NCBI GenBank assembly: GCA_966250015.1
Contig: CBINFS010000009.1
Span: 1 to 64,000 of the forward strand
Direction: 5' to 3'
DNA from: CBINFS01 sp966250015
Lineage (GTDB): Bacteria > Bacteroidota > Rhodothermia > Rhodothermales > DASSAV01
DNA: 64,000 nt
Shown piece after piece: positions 17,376-25,721 of this stretch (positions are counted from its first letter, which is position 1; every line of letters begins with the position of its first letter). The notes under the pieces were generated by a model. That model saw nothing but the letters and a program-made list of their open reading frames with translations, was not told the origin of the DNA and made no database searches. The position numbers and the translations under genes are program-made.

Positions 17376-18095
17376 TCAACCCCCTTCCTGTCGCAGCCGC
17401 CTTGCTCTGATCCTCCTGAACTCTATGTCGGTTTCGGAATCGACGATTGACCCGTAATCTGCCGTTTCGTAATTCGGGTCCCGGCTGATTTCCGCAAGCA
17501 GCGCGTGTGCTCTGCGATGCCAGGCTCGCTGATAGTGTGGCGCAACCAGCGAAAAACCGACACGGCTCCACCAGTTGGGGAATTGACCGGGCTGCCAGGC
17601 TGCTTCAATCCGGAAGCGAATGTCCCCCGTTTCGTGCTCTTTCTTCAGGAGGAACCACTCGTATCCCCTTTCGATGTGCCCTTCGAGCGTGTCGTATCGA
17701 AATCCAAAAACGGTCTCGTTTTCGTTTTCCTCCGATCGAACAGCGCTGACCAGTACGCCGGAGAGGTAGTGGAGAAACCGAAAAGCCTTTACTTCGAGCA
17801 ACATGGGGCGACCGAGAAGCGGAACGTAAGGGTCGAAATGGCCCGTCACGATCGACCGGTCGGAGAACTCGTAATTCATGACCGCCAGCCGGCAACGCTC
17901 AAAAGGGCCATCCGCTTCCGGAGCGCCGGGTCGTTCACGAGCTACGACCGATTGGGAGTAGTACTGATGCCAGCCGTTCTCGAGCGTCATCTGCTCGGGC
18001 AACACAGAGAAATTCCGGCTTAATCTTTTTAGGTCTTCCAGCCGTTCGTCGAGCTCGGTAGCGGCCCAGCTTCGACCCAGCCTGTATTCAGCCAT
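17376..18095 (-). CDS. DUF1990 family protein
   Basis: A 239-residue cytoplasmic protein whose second half contains the family core: a TVFGFRYDTLEGHIERGYE stretch, then FRIEAAWQPGQ and a C-terminal HYQRAWHRRA. DUF1990 proteins have no established activity. Its ATG directly follows the stop codon of the upstream gene (TAA then ATG with no gap), so the two are translated as a coupled pair. The upstream partner appears to be a distant relative. Confidence 0.75.
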   Translation of the reverse strand: MAEYRLGRSWAATELDERLEDLKRLSRNFSVLPEQMTLENGWHQYYSQSVVARERPGAPEADGPFERCRLAVMNYEFSDRSIVTGHFDPYVPLLGRPMLLEVKAFRFLHYLSGVLVSAVRSEENENETVFGFRYDTLEGHIERGYEWFLLKKEHETGDIRFRIEAAWQPGQFPNWWSRVGFSLVAPHYQRAWHRRAHALLAEISRDPNYETADYGSIVDSETDIEFRRIRARRLRQEGG

Positions 18096-18719
18096 TTACG
18101 TGCCCCTGGCGATAAAAGTAGGTGTCACCGTAACACTCTCCGCATCTTCCTCCTCAATTTTACTGGTTTCCACGTGGATCGCACCCACTACACCGTCGCC
18201 AACCATATGCGACAAACGGTCGATGAAATCCGTCCACGTATTTGTTTGCATGGCGTCCCCGGTCGTTAGAAACCCCACCAGGTTTTTGATGGAGCTCGAT
18301 CGAGCGCGGCTTCGAATGTGAAACACGACGTCGTTTTTTTCATTCCGATATGCGCCGAAGGTAATCCTCCCCGCCTCCGGATGCTTCTGCATCGTGCACA
18401 GCGTAATGCTGTTGCCATCCTCGTGGATCACCCGCACTGCCGTTTTGCCCGCCATCCGGATTTCGACTTCCATTTCGTCGTCGACCTGGAGCGGACCTGT
18501 TTTTCCATCCTTCTTCCTGAATACGACCAGCGATTCCGGTGGTAAAGTAGGAAAATGTTCCTTTACAAAAAGCGCTACCTCCCGGCAGTTAAGTCTGCAA
18601 TTCTTGATCACGGCCCAGTAATCCCGCTGAAGGAGCGGGCCGTTTCCTTCCAGAGCAGTCAGGAGCGGTTCGACCTGCTCCTTCAATTTTGACTTCGGTT
18701 CACGTTTACGGTTTTTCAT
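18096..18719 (-). CDS. Second DUF1990-like protein, coupled to the first
   Basis: A 207-residue protein that starts at MKNRKREPKSK behind a GGGAGA ribosome binding site; the open frame further upstream is not needed. The C-terminal half (PEAGRITFGAYRNEKND then VVFHIRSRARSS) follows the same order of motifs as the DUF1990 core of the downstream gene, without the EGHIERG loop being exact. No signal peptide or membrane span. The divergent neighbour at 18828 shares the 108-base promoter region. Function unknown. Confidence 0.6.
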   Translation of the reverse strand: MKNRKREPKSKLKEQVEPLLTALEGNGPLLQRDYWAVIKNCRLNCREVALFVKEHFPTLPPESLVVFRKKDGKTGPLQVDDEMEVEIRMAGKTAVRVIHEDGNSITLCTMQKHPEAGRITFGAYRNEKNDVVFHIRSRARSSSIKNLVGFLTTGDAMQTNTWTDFIDRLSHMVGDGVVGAIHVETSKIEEEDAESVTVTPTFIARGT

Positions 18720-18827
18720 CCAGGTCTCCCGAGGGGGCAGGTTGTGCCTGGAAAACTGCTGTAAAACCGGAACCGTTCCGTTTCCGCCTGAGTGGCAGGT
18801 GAGGAGGATAAGACCAGACGAGGAAAA

Positions 18828-19124
18828 ATGGCAAAGAGTGAAGACGTGAATCCGGCCTCTGAGGCGTCGACGCGGGCCTACGAGCCTGCCCCTGTCGTTC
18901 GTGACGCTCATTCGGAGAGTCACTTCACCCGAGTCATCGAGCAGCAGACGGCCAGACTGCCCTCCGACTTTTTCCTCTTTTCGGCGTTGGGCTCGATGGC
19001 TCTTTCTCTGATCCTACACCTCACCGGGAAAAACGAATCCAGCCGTTTCGTGGGGATGTGGGCTCCAGCCTTGCTGACGATGGGCGTCTACAACAAAATC
19101 GTGAAGCTTTTGCGCCCCCGCTGA
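18828..19124 (+). CDS. Small membrane protein of unknown function
   Basis: A 98-residue protein starting at MAKSEDVNPAS behind GAGGAA. The N-terminal half is hydrophilic; the C-terminal half has two hydrophobic segments (FFLFSALGSMALSLILHL and FVGMWAPALLTMGVY) and ends in a basic tail KIVKLLRPR. It is not recognised as a named family. It lies 75 bases before an M48 peptidase on the same strand and divergent from the DUF1990 pair. Confidence 0.6.
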   Translation: MAKSEDVNPASEASTRAYEPAPVVRDAHSESHFTRVIEQQTARLPSDFFLFSALGSMALSLILHLTGKNESSRFVGMWAPALLTMGVYNKIVKLLRPR

Positions 19125-19199
19125 TCCCGCCCACTTTTGAACCGCCGGGAGACTGTTTCGTATGACCACCTTCTCATACGAATTCCCATTTCGTGCGGC

Positions 19200-20483
19200 A
19201 TGAACGTATACGCTGTCGTCATTCTGACTGCCCTGCTCGTCAACTACGGGCTCAATCTCGTCACGAACCTGCTTAACCTGCGCCGGCTCGGCGAGCCACT
19301 CCCCGACGAGTTTAAGGACGTTTTCGACGAAGAACGGTACCGGAAATCGCAGGCGTATACCCGCGAAAGGACGAAATTCGGGTTGCTCGCATCGAGTGTC
19401 GATCTGCTCGTGCTGATCGGCTTCTGGTTTGCCGGGGGCTTTGCCTTCGTCGACGACCTGGTCCGGAGCCTGAACCTTGGCATGATCCCGACCGGTTTGC
19501 TCTACTTTCTGATCCTCGCCCTCGCGAGCTGGATCGTATCGCTGCCGTTCTCGATCTATGAGACGTTCGTCATCGAGCAGCGCTTCGGATTCAACCGGAC
19601 GACCGTCCGCACCTTCATTCTGGACCTGCTCAAAGGTGCTCTGCTCGCCTTAGTGCTTGGCGGACCGATACTCGCAGCGGTCCTCTGGTTTTTCGCGGAA
19701 GCTGGCCCATACGCATGGGTCTACGCCTGGGCTGCCGTAACCGTGTTCGGACTTCTGATTCAATACGTAGCGCCACGTTACCTCCTGCCGCTGTTCAACA
19801 AGTTCGAGCCGCTGCCACAGGGCGAGTTACGTGATGCGATTCTCTCTTACGCAAGCAAGGTACACTTTCCGATTGGAGAGATTTACGTGATGGACGGCTC
19901 CCGGCGTTCGAGTAAGTCGAACGCGTTCTTTACGGGTTTTGGCCGCAACCGCCGCATCGTGTTGTACGACACCCTCGTCGAAAAGCACACGACACAGGAA
20001 TTACTGGCCGTCTTCGCGCACGAGGTCGGGCACTACAAAAAGAAGCACATCCTTCAAAGTCTCGCGATCAGCTTCGTCCATACGGGATTCCTTTTCTTTT
20101 TGCTATCGTTTTTCCTGCGGAGCCCCGGCTTGTTCGAAGCATTCTACGTTGACGATATGTCCGTCTATGCGGGGCTGCTGTTTTTTGGACTGCTTTACAC
20201 CCCGGTAGAGCTGTTGCTTTCGATCCCCTTGCAGATGCTCTCGAGGAAACACGAGTACGAAGCCGACCGGTATGCCGTTCGTACGACCCGGCTTACGGAA
20301 GCCTTCGTGCAGGCGCTGAAGAAGCTATCCGAACACAACCTGTCCAATCTGAATCCCCATCCGGCCTACGTCTTTCTGAACTACTCGCATCCGCCGCTTC
20401 GTGACCGGATTGCCGCCCTTCGTCGAGCCACCAGGGATTCAAGCGAAGTGTTTGATCGGAACGATACGGTAACGGCTACGTAA
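19200..20483 (+). CDS. M48 family membrane metallopeptidase (Ste24/CAAX protease 1 type)
   Basis: A 427-residue membrane protease. Hydrophobic spans occur near the N-terminus and on both sides of the active site. The zinc motif HEVGH is at about residues 274-278, and the third ligand lies in KHEYEADRYA further on. Length and order match Ste24-type enzymes rather than HtpX. The start at 19200 (MNVYAVVILTALLVN) places the first membrane span at the N-terminus; the upstream frame adds nothing recognisable. Bacterial members are thought to degrade or process membrane proteins. Confidence 0.92.
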   Translation: MNVYAVVILTALLVNYGLNLVTNLLNLRRLGEPLPDEFKDVFDEERYRKSQAYTRERTKFGLLASSVDLLVLIGFWFAGGFAFVDDLVRSLNLGMIPTGLLYFLILALASWIVSLPFSIYETFVIEQRFGFNRTTVRTFILDLLKGALLALVLGGPILAAVLWFFAEAGPYAWVYAWAAVTVFGLLIQYVAPRYLLPLFNKFEPLPQGELRDAILSYASKVHFPIGEIYVMDGSRRSSKSNAFFTGFGRNRRIVLYDTLVEKHTTQELLAVFAHEVGHYKKKHILQSLAISFVHTGFLFFLLSFFLRSPGLFEAFYVDDMSVYAGLLFFGLLYTPVELLLSIPLQMLSRKHEYEADRYAVRTTRLTEAFVQALKKLSEHNLSNLNPHPAYVFLNYSHPPLRDRIAALRRATRDSSEVFDRNDTVTAT

Positions 20484-20520
20484 GCCTTCTATCGTCTCTT
20501 CTCACTTCGAATGGCTTGCC

Positions 20521-21444
20521 ATGAACCGTCGGGCATTTCTCCGAGCGTTACCTGCCATCGCAGGAACGGTCGGAGCATTAAGATATTCACCGATAGGTTC
20601 GGATGGAAAGGTAGCCGAAGAGGTGCACCTTGCGTTTCTTTCCGACACTCACATCCCGAGTTCCCATACATTTAGAGAGGCTCCACCCGGCCATTTTGGA
20701 TATGCGCCTCGCGACAACCTACGCCAGGCGGTCGAGCGCCTGCTCATAGATATGCCCGAGGGTGCGATCATTCTGGGTGACCTTGCACGGCGCGACGGAC
20801 AACCTGAGGATTACGCCGAGCTCAAAGCGTTGCTCGAGCCCCTGAACGGGAACGTGCCGTATTACCTGATGCCCGGCAACCACGACCACCGGGCCCGCTT
20901 TTCGGCGGCTTTTCCCGTATGGGCAGGTAAGAAAAATGCCCCGCTCAGGGACCGGCTCGTTTTCGTCGTCGAAGCCGGACCGGTGCGCCTCATCCTGCTC
21001 GACTCGCTGTTTATCACCAACCACGCCGCCGGGTTGCTGGGCAAAGCGCAGCGGACGTGGCTCGATATATTCCTGTCCGAAGCGGACGACACGCCGACGT
21101 TACTCTGCGTCCACCATCCACCGGGAGATGGCGACGGCGACCTGCTCGATAGCGACCGGCTCTACCGAATGATCGGCGTGTACCCCCAGGTGAAAGCCCT
21201 GCTTTTTGGGCACTCACACGCCTTCGGGCACGGCAAGGTGAACGGGCTCCATCTCGTCAACGTCCCTGCCGTCGGGTATGCCTTCAATGCGGAGCAGCCG
21301 GTGGGCTGGCTCGACGCCCGCATTACCGCCTCCGGGGCAACCTTCACCCTGCGCACTATCCCCCAAAACGCTCCAGACGATGGTATGGTACTCGACGTGA
21401 AGTGGTCAAGGCACACGACCACTCCTTCGCCACCGCCCGGTTAG
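20521..21444 (+). CDS. Exported calcineurin-like metallophosphoesterase
   Basis: A 307-residue metallophosphoesterase with the full motif set: SDTHI (D-x-H), ILGDLARRDG, PGNHDHRA, LLCVHHPPG, and GHSHAFGH. The N-terminus MNRRAFLRALP is a twin-arginine-like export signal. Members cleave phosphodiesters such as cyclic nucleotides or phospholipid headgroups; the substrate cannot be set here. It starts 37 bases after the M48 gene and may be cotranscribed with it. Confidence 0.88.
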   Translation: MNRRAFLRALPAIAGTVGALRYSPIGSDGKVAEEVHLAFLSDTHIPSSHTFREAPPGHFGYAPRDNLRQAVERLLIDMPEGAIILGDLARRDGQPEDYAELKALLEPLNGNVPYYLMPGNHDHRARFSAAFPVWAGKKNAPLRDRLVFVVEAGPVRLILLDSLFITNHAAGLLGKAQRTWLDIFLSEADDTPTLLCVHHPPGDGDGDLLDSDRLYRMIGVYPQVKALLFGHSHAFGHGKVNGLHLVNVPAVGYAFNAEQPVGWLDARITASGATFTLRTIPQNAPDDGMVLDVKWSRHTTTPSPPPG

Positions 21445-21564
21445 TCAATATTGCAGCCGGGGTGTATTACGGTACGGGCGTTGATCACGGCCCAGTAGCC
21501 ACATAACCGATGTAAGTGCCGTCTTCTTGCGGCTTTCCGTACTGAGACGTAGCTTTTACCGGTG

Positions 21565-21581
21565 CGGATCACGGTGATCCG
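21565..21581. promoter_or_regulatory. 17-bp palindrome upstream of porQ
   Basis: CGGATCACGGTGATCCG has 8-bp perfect arms around one base, 105 bases before the porQ ATG. The size and symmetry fit a dimeric repressor or activator site, but it could be chance. The 240-base gap around it (21445-21685) contains no supportable gene; a short frame on the minus strand (about 25 codons ending in YIGYVATGP) is broken by a stop and may be a gene relic. Confidence 0.35.
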
Positions 21582-21685
21582 ATTCACGTAGAAACCGTTC
21601 GTCTTTAGCGCCTATTCGCAATTCTGATACGAACCAACGGCACTTGCCCTTCAGTCGGGCGCTTCTACCAACGATCGGGATTGAT

Positions 21686-22669
21686 ATGCAGTTTTATCTT
21701 CGGCGTCTCCTGTGGTCGGCTTTTCTGTTTTTAGCTCTCCCGGCTATCGTCTTTTCGGTGCAGGCGCAACCGGGTCCCCTGACGGGTTTCGGATTTCTCC
21801 GCCTCGAACCCTCGGCGCGAGCGGCAGCGCTCGGCGGCGCTTTTACGGCAGTGAACGACGGAGAGGTAAACGGACTGTTCTACAATCCGGCTTTGCTGGG
21901 TGAAGAGGAGCACGGTGCGGTATCGCTCTCGTACATGAACTACCTTAGCGACGTCAACGCGGGGTTCCTGGCGTATGCACGTGACTTCAGAGGCATGGGC
22001 ACCATCGGAGCAGGCATTCGCTTTTTGAACTGGGGCGACGTGCAGGGCGCGGACGAGCAGGGCAATCCGACGGAAGAGTTCAGCGCGTCGGACGTTGCCC
22101 TCACGATTGGTTTTTCACGGCCTTATGCCAGGATGACGTATGGCGTCAACGCGCACCTTATCCACTCGAGCATCGAATCATACGGCGCCACGGCTATTGC
22201 AGCCGACCTCGGCCTGGCATATGACATTCCCGAACAGCACATGACACTGGGCATTTCCCTGAACCACGTCGGGGTGGCGTTGAGCTCGCTGGGTAGCGTT
22301 GAGGACGAGCTGCCGCTCGACCTGCGAATCGGGGTAACAAAGCGGCTCCAATACGTTCCGCTTCTCGTCACAATCACGGGTTACAACCTGCACGACATCG
22401 GCAACGAGCCCGAAGGGATGAAGCTGACGAATCAGATCATGCACCACATCACGGCGGGTGGAGAGTTTCAGATCAGCGACGCCTTCCGCCTTCGCTTCGG
22501 GTACAACCACCGCCGCCACGAGATGCTCAAGACGAAAAGCCGCCTCGACCTCGCCGGTTTCGGCGCTGGCTTCGGCATAAGGGTCAAACGCGTACGCGTC
22601 GATTATGCCTACAATACCTGGTCGTCGGTTGGCAGCCTGCACCACTTCACGGTGGGGACGAAGCTGTAA
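21686..22669 (+). CDS. porQ: Type IX secretion outer-membrane protein PorQ
   Basis: A 327-residue outer-membrane beta-barrel protein. The signal peptide covers residues 1-28 (ends SVQA-Q). The mature start GFGFLRLEPSARAAALGG and the following FYNPALL are characteristic of the PorV/PorQ group, and length and body fit PorQ better than PorV. In type IX secretion PorQ partners PorZ in attaching anionic LPS to cargo proteins; a PorZ-like gene lies at 47367-49784. The ATG at 21686 was chosen because the signal peptide starts there. Convergent with the recombinase gene. Confidence 0.85.
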   Translation: MQFYLRRLLWSAFLFLALPAIVFSVQAQPGPLTGFGFLRLEPSARAAALGGAFTAVNDGEVNGLFYNPALLGEEEHGAVSLSYMNYLSDVNAGFLAYARDFRGMGTIGAGIRFLNWGDVQGADEQGNPTEEFSASDVALTIGFSRPYARMTYGVNAHLIHSSIESYGATAIAADLGLAYDIPEQHMTLGISLNHVGVALSSLGSVEDELPLDLRIGVTKRLQYVPLLVTITGYNLHDIGNEPEGMKLTNQIMHHITAGGEFQISDAFRLRFGYNHRRHEMLKTKSRLDLAGFGAGFGIRVKRVRVDYAYNTWSSVGSLHHFTVGTKL

Positions 22670-22704
22670 GAGATCAGAGCCCTGACAAAGTACCGAATCC
22701 CCGT

Positions 22705-23664
22705 TTACGACCCCAAAATCTCCTTCAGCTCGTCCGGGTCACGCTTCAGGAGACCCTGCTTTCGGTAGTAGATCATCGTGGTGTCGAGCGTACCGTGACG
22801 CATGCGCCGCTGCACCTCGTCGATCGACATTCCGTCGTTGAGCCAGATCAGGGCGGCGGTGTGCGTCAGGCTGTGCGGGGTGACACCCCGGCGCTTTACA
22901 CCAGCGCCGCTCAGGTACTCGTTGATACGGCTGCGAACCGAGCGGGTGTTCAGGCGCTCACCTTCGGACCGGTGCCCGTGAGAAACGAATAGCGGCTCGT
23001 CGGGCCGCACGCGACCCCGGCTTTCCAGGTAAGCCTGAATCGCGTCCATCACGTTCTGGTCGATCGGTACCTGCTGGTCTTTGACACGTCGCCCTTTCCC
23101 CTGGACCCGGAGGAAGTGCCCGAGCAGGGTGTGATCGATGTCTTTGACGTTAGCGCGAATGACCTCGATTTCACTGAGGCCCGCATACAACATCAAAAAG
23201 ATGATGGCGCGGTCACGAAGGCCGATCTGCGTCGTGACGTCCAGGCTATCGATGAGCTTTTCAATTTCCGATTCGGTGAGGACGGCTCTTGAATGCGTGC
23301 CCGGGCGCCGGTTACCCTTTACGTCCCGGGCCGGGTTTTCGTTGAGCAGGCCAATGTCCGTAAGGTACTGGCAGAGACGTCTGATAGCCGTTAGATAGGT
23401 CGAAACCGATACCTGGGAGAGCTCGCGCTCCTTCATCAGATAAGCCTTGTACGATTCGATCCCATCCCGCGTAAACTGAAAACGGCCTTTCTGCCTCACG
23501 AACCAGCGTTCGAACTCGTTCAGGGCGCGGCGGTACGTGCCGACAGTTTCAGGACTCTTGTCTTTCAGATACTCCCGCTCGAAATCTTCAATTCGCCTCC
23601 TGACCTCCCCGAGCGAAAGGTTCAATCGAGATGATTCGGCGGGTGCACTGGATGTCATCGCCAT
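22705..23664 (-). CDS. Tyrosine-recombinase homologue lacking both catalytic arginines
   Basis: A 319-residue Xer-like protein with a SAM-like DNA-binding domain (residues about 20-105) and a C-terminal catalytic fold (about 125-310). Compared with XerD, the first catalytic Arg (GLR-x-SEL) is Ser 164 (GLSEIEV, codon AGT) and the second (HxLRH) is Thr 267 (HSLTH, codon ACG). The beta-hairpin Lys 190 (QGKGRR), His 264, His 290 (MRHG) and the nucleophile Tyr 299 (TTMIYY) are kept. Loss of both arginines should prevent normal strand cleavage, so it may be a DNA-binding or regulatory derivative. It stands alone, with no mobile-element neighbours. Confidence 0.85.
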   Translation of the reverse strand: MAMTSSAPAESSRLNLSLGEVRRRIEDFEREYLKDKSPETVGTYRRALNEFERWFVRQKGRFQFTRDGIESYKAYLMKERELSQVSVSTYLTAIRRLCQYLTDIGLLNENPARDVKGNRRPGTHSRAVLTESEIEKLIDSLDVTTQIGLRDRAIIFLMLYAGLSEIEVIRANVKDIDHTLLGHFLRVQGKGRRVKDQQVPIDQNVMDAIQAYLESRGRVRPDEPLFVSHGHRSEGERLNTRSVRSRINEYLSGAGVKRRGVTPHSLTHTAALIWLNDGMSIDEVQRRMRHGTLDTTMIYYRKQGLLKRDPDELKEILGS

Positions 23665-23732
23665 ACATAGGCTTCCTCAAGCCGAACGAGCCATAGCGGA
23701 ACTAAACCACCAGGTACCTTCCTCAAAATAAA

Positions 23733-23780
23733 GCAGGTCCTTGTTTTTTCGCTTTGTTGTTGCGATAAACAAGGACCTGC
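23733..23780 (-). terminator. Long hairpin, probable terminator of the E2 gene
   Basis: A 14-bp perfect stem (GCAGGTCCTTGTTT paired with AAACAAGGACCTGC) extends by a TCGC/GCGA pair around a short loop. Read on the minus strand it is followed by TTTATTTT, as in a Rho-independent terminator, and lies 66 bases after the E2 stop codon. It also lies 69 bases upstream of the recombinase start, so a binding or recombination site is an alternative. Confidence 0.65.
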
Positions 23781-23845
23781 GGAAGACATTGTCAATAACG
23801 GAAGTACCGACGACGAGTCGATATTCGATGCTATAGACCGAAACG

Positions 23846-25591
23846 TTACACGATCATGTCGGGGTCGTAGCTTTCGAGTATGGAAACGTACTTCTGGAGG
23901 AAAGCTGCTCCCGCAGCTCCGTCGATCACCCGATGATCGTAAGTGAGCGAGAGGTACATCATCTGGCGGATCGCAATGAGGTCGCCGAGCTTCGGATCCT
24001 CGATGACGACCGGTCGCTTTTTGATCGCACCCGTCGCCAGGATTGCGAGCTGAGGCTGGTTGATGATGGGGGTTCCCATGATCGAGCCGAGCGACCCGAT
24101 GTTCGTGATCGTGAAGGTCCCGCCCTGGAGCTCGTCCGGCTGGAGCTTCCGATTACGAGCGCGTTCAGCCAGGTCTGCGGCTTTACGGGCGAGCCCGGTC
24201 AGGTTCATCGACTCCGCATTACGGATGACGGGCGCGACGAGGCCCTGCTGTCCGATGGCCACCGCAATCCCGATGTGGTAATCCTTTTTCAACAGGATCT
24301 TTCCATCTTCGAGCGATGCGTTGAAGATCGGGTACGCACGTAGTGCCTCAACGGCTGCCTGGACAAAAAACGGCGTGAAGGTAAGACGCACACCTTCCCG
24401 CTCCTCGAACGCCTTCTTGTTGCGCTCGCGTACCTGCACGAGGTTCGTCACGTCGACTTCGGCAAAGGACGTGACGTGTGCCGAAGTCTGTATCGAGCGG
24501 ACCATGTGCTCGGCAATGATCTGCCGCATGCGATCCATCTCGACGATCTCGACACGCCCCTGGTAGCCGGCAACGGCGGGTGCGGCTGCCGGTTTAGGCG
24601 CGGCTTGTGCGGCCGCTGGTTTTTCAACCTGTTTGTGTTCGGTTTTCTGGCGGGACCTGCGCGATTCGATGTACCCGAGCACGTCTTCTTTAGTTAACCG
24701 GTTGTCCCGGCCGGATCCCGGGATCTGCTCGAGCTCGTCCAGGGAAAGCCCTTCTGCCTCTGCGATTGACCGTACGAGCGGCGAGTAGAAGCGGCCGCTA
24801 TCGCTTTTCCGCGGTAAGGGGGCCGGCGCCACGTGGACAGGCTCGGTATCCGCGCCGTCGCCGGTCGGCGCCGCAACCTCGGAAGGCTCGATTTCCTTTT
24901 TCGGGGCAGGCTTTGACGGTTCCGGCTTTGCCGAAGCCCCGGTCGTGGTAGCGATGACGGCGATCTTGGTGCCAACCTCGACCGTTTCTCCTTCCGGAAC
25001 GAGAATCTCGGCCACGACCCCTGAGGCAGGCGACGGGACTTCGGTATCTACCTTGTCCGTGGCAATTTCGAGTAGGGTCTCGTCCGCCTCCACCGTGTCG
25101 CCCTGCTTTTTGTGCCAGGTAAGGATGGTACCCTCGACGATGCTCTCCCCCATCTTGGGCATCAGGACGTCGACTCGTCCGCCTTCAGCACGTAGAGGTT
25201 CTTCTTCGACTTCCGTCTCCGTTTCAGCTACAGCCTCCTGCGGTTCTTCCTCTGGTTCAGGTGTCTCCTCGGCCTCGGCTCCAATCGGCTCAGGTTCCTC
25301 TTCCTCGACAGGAGTTTCGGTTTCCGGAGGCGTTTCAGCTTCGACTTCAACGTCTGTTTCGAGGATGGCAAGCGTCGTTCCGACTTCAACCGTCTCCCCT
25401 TCCTGAACCAGCAGTTCCTTCACGATGCCGGTAGCCGGTGAGGGGACTTCCGTATCGACTTTATCCGTTCCGATCTCGAGCAGTGTCTCGTCAGCTTCGA
25501 CTTGCTCACCCGGCTTTTTGTGCCAGGCAATGACCGTCCCTTCCGTGATACTCTCGCCCATCTTGGGCATAGTGACTTCTACTTTCGCCAT
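23846..25591 (-). CDS. 2-oxoacid dehydrogenase E2 (dihydrolipoamide acyltransferase) with two lipoyl domains
   Basis: A 581-residue E2 component. Two lipoyl domains (each with GTDKVDTEVPSP or ATDKVDTEVPSP, lipoylated Lys inside) lie in the first 220 residues, separated by a Glu/Pro-rich linker. A peripheral subunit-binding domain follows (SPLVRSIAEAEG then GRDNRLTKEDVLGYI) and then the catalytic domain, ending with the active-site motif DHRVIDG. Whether it acts in the 2-oxoglutarate or branched-chain complex cannot be told, since E1 and E3 genes are not adjacent. The start at 25591 gives MAKVEVTMPKMGES, the usual N-terminus. Confidence 0.93.
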   Translation of the reverse strand: MAKVEVTMPKMGESITEGTVIAWHKKPGEQVEADETLLEIGTDKVDTEVPSPATGIVKELLVQEGETVEVGTTLAILETDVEVEAETPPETETPVEEEEPEPIGAEAEETPEPEEEPQEAVAETETEVEEEPLRAEGGRVDVLMPKMGESIVEGTILTWHKKQGDTVEADETLLEIATDKVDTEVPSPASGVVAEILVPEGETVEVGTKIAVIATTTGASAKPEPSKPAPKKEIEPSEVAAPTGDGADTEPVHVAPAPLPRKSDSGRFYSPLVRSIAEAEGLSLDELEQIPGSGRDNRLTKEDVLGYIESRRSRQKTEHKQVEKPAAAQAAPKPAAAPAVAGYQGRVEIVEMDRMRQIIAEHMVRSIQTSAHVTSFAEVDVTNLVQVRERNKKAFEEREGVRLTFTPFFVQAAVEALRAYPIFNASLEDGKILLKKDYHIGIAVAIGQQGLVAPVIRNAESMNLTGLARKAADLAERARNRKLQPDELQGGTFTITNIGSLGSIMGTPIINQPQLAILATGAIKKRPVVIEDPKLGDLIAIRQMMYLSLTYDHRVIDGAAGAAFLQKYVSILESYDPDMIV

Positions 25592-25721
25592 GATGCGTCT
25601 GTATGAGTGCATAGTCCGCAAAGCGGGAGAACGCGTCCAATATACGGTTTCCAGACGTGTACGAAAGCATCCGAAAGTATTTGAGTGTTCAAACTCTGTA
25701 ACTCGTTTCCCACACGATTGG

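Noticed and set aside
22705..23780. Integrative element around the recombinase
   Set aside because: No direct repeats, tRNA insertion, transfer genes or composition change were found near it.
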